Source: Yersinia proxima (GTDB lineage: Bacteria > Pseudomonadota > Gammaproteobacteria > Enterobacterales > Enterobacteriaceae). From it: DNA of 64,000 bases. The position numbers and the translations under genes were made by a program. This document shows, piece after piece, positions 60,159-64,000 of the stretch. The notes under the pieces were generated by a model. It did not search any database, had not been told where the DNA came from, and saw only the letters and a list, made by a program, of their open reading frames with translations. How positions within the stretch are numbered: position 1 is the stretch's first letter; each line of letters opens with the position of its first letter. The stretch covers positions 1-64,000 of the forward strand of contig NZ_CABHYG010000004.1 of assembly GCF_902170785.1 (NCBI RefSeq), given 5' to 3'.

Positions 60159-61166
60159 TTACAACGAAGATAAGGTGGAATAAGTGCCCGTGGTCAGCGC
60201 TGTTTCCCAGTTAAGCAGGAACTCGGTAAGTAATAATTCACGATTAACACCTACCACCGATAATAATTGATGACGGCAATGGCCCAGCGCCTGGGCTGAA
60301 TGGAGCAATACTGGTGTTGCGGCCATGCCAGCCAATTGCTGCACCAATGGCAATTGATCCTGGTTGACGGCAAATTGACCCGCGCCTTGCTGCCATTTCA
60401 ACGCATCCAACACCAATGAAGAGATCCATTGCAAGCGTTCTGGAGCATCATCATGGTTAATTTGCGGTAATAACGACAGTAAATCCGAGCTGTGCAGTGC
60501 GCTATGCAATGCATGGCACAAAGTGGTTCTGGTGGCCCAGCGTTCCGGTTGCAGTAAACGCTCGGCCGCTAACGGCGCACCTTCACTCAATTTAAGTGCC
60601 GCCAGCATCGAGACAGGTTCTGCTGGGATCTGCCGCTGAAGCCATTGCAGGCTAAGCGCAGTATCCGGGCAGGCCAGATGCCAGTAAAAGCAGCGGCTGC
60701 GCAGTGTCGCAAGCAAACTGGCAGGTTGATGGCAATCGAGTAGAAAATAGGTTTTCTCTGGTGGCTCTTCCAACGTTTTTAGCAACGCATTCGCCGCGGC
60801 ATCTGTAAGCAACTCCGCGTGGGGAAGCCACACGACTTTTGCCCCGCCTTGCTGAGCATGGGAATAGAGTTTTTCAATCTGTTGACGCACCAACTCAACA
60901 CCGAGACTGCTTTTACCTTTCTCCGGTGTCAGCACATACCAGTCCGGATGATTGCCGGCCAACATCAAGCGGCAACTATGACATTCACCACAGCTTTTCT
61001 CGCCTTGTCGTTGCTGGCACATCAACCAACGGCTAATACCGTAAATCAGTGCTTCTTCGCCATTTCCGGGCAAAGAGTGCAGCAGTAATGCATGATGGCC
61101 TCGCCCGGCAGCCTGCTGCCCAACCCACTGGCGGTAAGGCGCAGTAAGCCACGGATACCATTTCAT
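60159..61166 (-). CDS. holB: DNA polymerase III delta' subunit
   Basis: A 335-residue clamp-loader subunit (E. coli 334). AAA-like domain with LHSLPGNGEEALIYG in place of a true Walker A, the zinc module CGECHSCRLM, and TLEEPPEKTYFLLDCHQPASLLATLRSRC with the SRC sensor motif. The ATG at 61166 overlaps the tmk stop (TAATG); the frame runs nine codons further but within tmk. Confidence 0.94.
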   Translation of the reverse strand: MKWYPWLTAPYRQWVGQQAAGRGHHALLLHSLPGNGEEALIYGISRWLMCQQRQGEKSCGECHSCRLMLAGNHPDWYVLTPEKGKSSLGVELVRQQIEKLYSHAQQGGAKVVWLPHAELLTDAAANALLKTLEEPPEKTYFLLDCHQPASLLATLRSRCFYWHLACPDTALSLQWLQRQIPAEPVSMLAALKLSEGAPLAAERLLQPERWATRTTLCHALHSALHSSDLLSLLPQINHDDAPERLQWISSLVLDALKWQQGAGQFAVNQDQLPLVQQLAGMAATPVLLHSAQALGHCRHQLLSVVGVNRELLLTEFLLNWETALTTGTYSTLSSL

Positions 61167-61804
61167 TACGCTGTTTCTCGGCTGGTCAGCCATTGCTTCA
61201 GTACCCGGCTAATAGATTCACTGACTTGCTCAAGCGGTTGTGAAGCATCAATAGTTTTGATGCTCGAATCGGTTGCAGCCAATTCGAGATAGCGCTCTCG
61301 GGTGCGCTCAAAGAAGGCCAGTGACTCTTGTTCAATCCGGTCTAATTCACCGCGGGCGCGGGCGCGAGCCAGCCCAATAACTGGCGGCAAATCGAGATAC
61401 AGTGTCAGGTCGGGGCGAAACTCACCCAATACCGTGTCACGCAATGATGTCATCAGATTAATATCAATTCCGCGTCCGCCGCCCTGATAGGCTTGCGATG
61501 ACAAATCATGGCGATCACCTACCACCCAACTACCGCGCGCCAGGGCCGGTTTAATGACATTTTCAACCAATTGCACGCGGGCAGCATACAACATCAGCAC
61601 TTCGGCTTTGTCCGTCAGGACTTCACCATCAATACCTTGCTTAATCAAATCACGCAGCTTTTCTGCCAGCGGAGTTCCCCCTGGCTCGCGAGTGAAAACA
61701 ATATCGTTAATCCCCTGGGCGCGTAATGTGGCAACCACGGTGTCTCTGGCGGTAGTTTTCCCTGCCCCTTCAAGCCCTTCAATAACGATAAATTTACTGT
61801 TCAT
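61166..61804 (-). CDS. tmk: Thymidylate kinase
   Basis: A 212-residue kinase making dTDP from dTMP. P-loop [29 protein letters not shown] for d[21 protein letters not shown], and an arginine-rich lid [14 protein letters not shown] of the E. coli type. It overlaps mltG by 11 bp and holB by 1 bp, so translation is coupled. Confidence 0.96.
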   Translation of the reverse strand: MNSKFIVIEGLEGAGKTTARDTVVATLRAQGINDIVFTREPGGTPLAEKLRDLIKQGIDGEVLTDKAEVLMLYAARVQLVENVIKPALARGSWVVGDRHDLSSQAYQGGGRGIDINLMTSLRDTVLGEFRPDLTLYLDLPPVIGLARARARGELDRIEQESLAFFERTRERYLELAATDSSIKTIDASQPLEQVSESISRVLKQWLTSRETA

Positions 61805-62819
61805 TTTTATCCTTTAGCGATTGGCGATAAACCCGCACCGCTTGGTTATGACTGGCTAAATTGGTGGTAAAAGTATGCCCGCCTTTGCCGTCTGCTACAA
61901 AGTAGAGGTAAGGCGTTTTAGCCGGATGAGCGGCAGCCGTAAGTGATGCCAGCCCCGGCATTGCAATCGGCGTCGGCGGCAAACCGGATATTACATAGGT
62001 ATTATAAGGCGTTGGCGTATCTAAGTCTTTACGACTAATGGTGCCATTATAGCTATCCCCCATGCCGTAAATAACCGTCGGGTCCGTTTGCAGTCGCATA
62101 CCAATACGTAAACGGTTGATAAACACCGACGCCACTTTGGTTCGCTCTTCATTGACCGCCGTTTCTTTTTCGATGATTGACGCCATAGTCACCAGGTCGC
62201 CTGGGGTTTTGTAAGGCAACGACTTATCACGCCCCTGCCAAATTTCATCGACAGTTTTTTCCATCTTCACATGGGCACGTTTGAGTAATGCCAGGTCAGT
62301 GGTTCCGGCAGTATATGAATAGGTATCTGGATAAAGCCACCCTTCGGGATGTTCGCTGTCCTTTAATCCCAGTAATACCGCGATTTCGGCATCACTCTTC
62401 CCATCCAATACATGCTTTATATATTTTGATTGTTGTAATTCATCCATCCAATCACGCAGCCGCTTGCCTTCAATGAAACGCACGGTAAATTGGGCTTCTT
62501 TACCGCTGGCGAGCAGCTCCAGCATGCCGCGCACTGTCATCCCGGGAGTAAAGCGATAGGTTCCCGCCTTAAATTTGGCTAACTCGGGTTCAAGGCGCAG
62601 CAGCCAGGGGAACCAGCGAGTATTTTTAATCAGGCCGTCGCGTTGCAGCAAATTCTCCAGTGCCACTCGCCCCGTCCCCGCCGGAAGTTTAAAGATGGTC
62701 TCTTGCTGGATAGCCAACGGCCTATCAGCAAAGTGTTGTACTCTCTGGTAACCCAACAGCAGCAATCCCAAACAGATAGCGACAAAAAGGATTAATGCTT
62801 TGGTGCTTTTTATTTTCAT
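61794..62819 (-). CDS. mltG: Endolytic murein transglycosylase MltG
   Basis: A 341-residue inner-membrane YceG-like enzyme cutting nascent glycan strands and so setting their length. One N-terminal helix ([16 protein letters not shown]), a LysM-like region, and the catalytic domain with the essential glutamate in [26 protein letters not shown] and [10 protein letters not shown]. Length as in E. coli (340). Confidence 0.95.
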   Translation of the reverse strand: MKIKSTKALILFVAICLGLLLLGYQRVQHFADRPLAIQQETIFKLPAGTGRVALENLLQRDGLIKNTRWFPWLLRLEPELAKFKAGTYRFTPGMTVRGMLELLASGKEAQFTVRFIEGKRLRDWMDELQQSKYIKHVLDGKSDAEIAVLLGLKDSEHPEGWLYPDTYSYTAGTTDLALLKRAHVKMEKTVDEIWQGRDKSLPYKTPGDLVTMASIIEKETAVNEERTKVASVFINRLRIGMRLQTDPTVIYGMGDSYNGTISRKDLDTPTPYNTYVISGLPPTPIAMPGLASLTAAAHPAKTPYLYFVADGKGGHTFTTNLASHNQAVRVYRQSLKDKNEQ

Positions 62820-62871
62820 CGGGCAGCCATCTTCATATTAAAGGTAGTCATAGGTACAAAAATCAAAATCC

Positions 62872-63705
62872 TCATGCAGCCTTTACTTCGCAGCAATGAA
62901 GATTTAAGAAATCAAATAACTGGCGCGAATGGTAAATCCACGGTTCGGCGCGATTTACCGGCTCAATCCTATTCACCGAGAGTAGCGGCATCAGCGCGTT
63001 ACAAACGATAACTTCATCTGCATCGGCCAACACGTCCACTGGCTGTGACACAATTGCCACCTGCTGACCATGGGTGGCCAGGCAGTTAATAATTCGCTGG
63101 CGCATTATGCCATCTACACCAGACTGGCGCAGATCTGGGGTAAATACTTTATCCCCCTTACGCCAAAATAAATTAGCCGCACAGCATTCCACCAGCATAC
63201 CTTGAGTGTCAAGCACCAGCGCCTCATCTGCGGCTGTCTGGTCAAGATGCGCGCGAATCAACACCTGTTCAAGGCGGTTCAAGTGTTTAACACCCGCCAG
63301 CAATGGGCTGCGTGCTAGCGATATCGGGCTGAGTGCCAAAGAAATCCCCCGCTCACGCCAATTATCATAATGAACTGGGTAATCACTGAGAGAAATAATC
63401 CGTGTCGGGTGCTGACATGCCGTGCCACTGTAGCCTCGTCCGCCGCTTCCCCGACTGATAATAACCTTCAACACCCCGTCTTCAGTATGGTTTGCCGCCT
63501 CAACCATTTCCTTGATCAATGCATTCCAGTTTACTGCGGGCATTAAGAGTCGTTCAGTCGCCTGCCGCAAGCGTGAGATATGCATATCCAGCCACACGAC
63601 TTGCCCGAGATAAACCCTGGCGGTAGTAAAGCAGCCATCGCCAAACTGCACAGAGCGGTCTGAAGCTGAAATCAAATTTTGTTCAACACCATTAATCCAG
63701 AACAT
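62872..63705 (-). CDS. pabC: Aminodeoxychorismate lyase
   Basis: A 277-residue fold-type IV PLP enzyme giving p-aminobenzoate for folate. The PLP lysine is in GVKHLNRLEQVL; other segments are FGDGCFTTARV, SRGSGGRGYSG, DTQGMLVECCAANLFW and SGVDGIMRQRI. The E. coli protein has 269 residues; here the C-terminus is slightly longer. It lies between fabF and mltG, as in E. coli. Confidence 0.94.
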   Translation of the reverse strand: MFWINGVEQNLISASDRSVQFGDGCFTTARVYLGQVVWLDMHISRLRQATERLLMPAVNWNALIKEMVEAANHTEDGVLKVIISRGSGGRGYSGTACQHPTRIISLSDYPVHYDNWRERGISLALSPISLARSPLLAGVKHLNRLEQVLIRAHLDQTAADEALVLDTQGMLVECCAANLFWRKGDKVFTPDLRQSGVDGIMRQRIINCLATHGQQVAIVSQPVDVLADADEVIVCNALMPLLSVNRIEPVNRAEPWIYHSRQLFDFLNLHCCEVKAA

Positions 63706-63888
63706 TCAGATTCTCTTTAAATGGGAGTATTGGTTTTATATTCAGTTGAGCAAGCAGGATTGCCCATAAATATAAATTGTACCTGCTGACAGTATCAGAT
63801 TTAAACCCGTGGCTGTTTTCAGATTTGTCTCTTATTGAGACAATTATTATGGAGGGATATGAAGACTAATGCAGGGAAAACGAGTAAA

Positions 63889-63906
63889 GACCCGGAAGAC
63901 CGGGCC
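63889..63906 (-). terminator. Hairpin after fabF
   Basis: CCCGG-AAGA-CCGGG, followed on the minus strand by TCTTTAC. It lies about 30 bp past the fabF stop, before pabC. Confidence 0.65.
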
Positions 63907-63936
63907 TTTTGAGCAGTTGGAACTTAGCGGCCAAGG

Positions 63937-64000
63937 TTATACTTTGCGGAAAACCAAAGAACCGTTAGTGCCACCAAAGCCGAAGGAGTTACACAGGGTG
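63937..64000 (-). CDS. fabF: 3-oxoacyl-ACP synthase II, C-terminal end (partial)
   Basis: The window edge cuts this gene; only the last 20 codons and the stop are seen. They read NSFGFGGTNGSLVFRKV at the end, the invariant C-terminus of FabF/FabB ketosynthases. FabF is chosen over FabB because pabC and mltG follow, as in the acpP-fabF-pabC order. Confidence 0.9.
   Translation of the reverse strand, partial: TLCNSFGFGGTNGSLVFRKV

Noticed and set aside
63859-63912. 17-codon frame with GGAGGGAT before its ATG between fabF and pabC
   Set aside because: It is on the opposite strand through the fabF terminator hairpin and is too short to support without conservation.

Overview
The window is enterobacterial chromosome and reads as Yersinia, most likely the sucrose-positive enterocolitica group. 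The evidence is a long block with the classic enteric order icd–rluE–nudJ–mnmA–hflD–purB–phoPQ–roxA–pepT–cobB–nagK–lolEDC–mfd–ycfJ–ndh–ycfP–nagZ–thiK–lpoB–ycfL–hinT–ptsG–ycfH–holB–tmk–mltG–pabC–fabF, plus ERIC repeats and a cscRAB sucrose locus. Species assignment is inference. No rRNA, tRNA or CRISPR array was seen.

Left part (1–19.9 kb), variable metabolic and sensory genes. A hexuronate-type cluster (lgoR divergent from lgoD-uxaB-uxaA) should take L-galactonate through tagaturonate and altronate to 2-keto-3-deoxygluconate. It is followed by a small Trp-containing ORF, a YciI-like protein, ytfH/qorB, metY, an SOS-controlled umuDC whose UmuD lacks the self-cleaved arm, aer behind a sigma-28 promoter, an unknown 86-residue protein, the sucrose genes cscR and cscBA with operators and CRP sites, a 58-residue membrane protein, an O-antigen-ligase-like protein and a family 2 glycosyltransferase.

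Middle part (about 20.2–27.6 kb), a decayed island at the 3' end of icd. It has a second copy of the icd terminator hairpin at its left end, a 71-bp copy of internal icd sequence in the middle, and two pieces of a lambda-type integrase, the last one next to icd. Between them lie phage debris (a lytic transglycosylase fragment) and two intact-looking surface-polysaccharide genes, an SGNH acyltransferase and an AT-rich GT-C-like membrane protein. I read this as nested or tandem prophage remnants that left serotype-modifying cargo.

Right part (27.6–64 kb), conserved core. A beta-barrel outer membrane protein gene with a textbook PhoP box sits directly before phoPQ. ERIC elements lie in the pepT–cobB, nagK–lolE and lolC–mfd gaps. 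ndh has a perfect FNR-type site. ptsG has an Mlc-like operator and an SgrS-target-like leader, and faces an SgrR-family regulator. The lolCDE, nagZ/ycfP, thiK/lpoB and mltG-tmk-holB-ycfH groups are compact, overlapping operons. The window ends inside the last codons of fabF.
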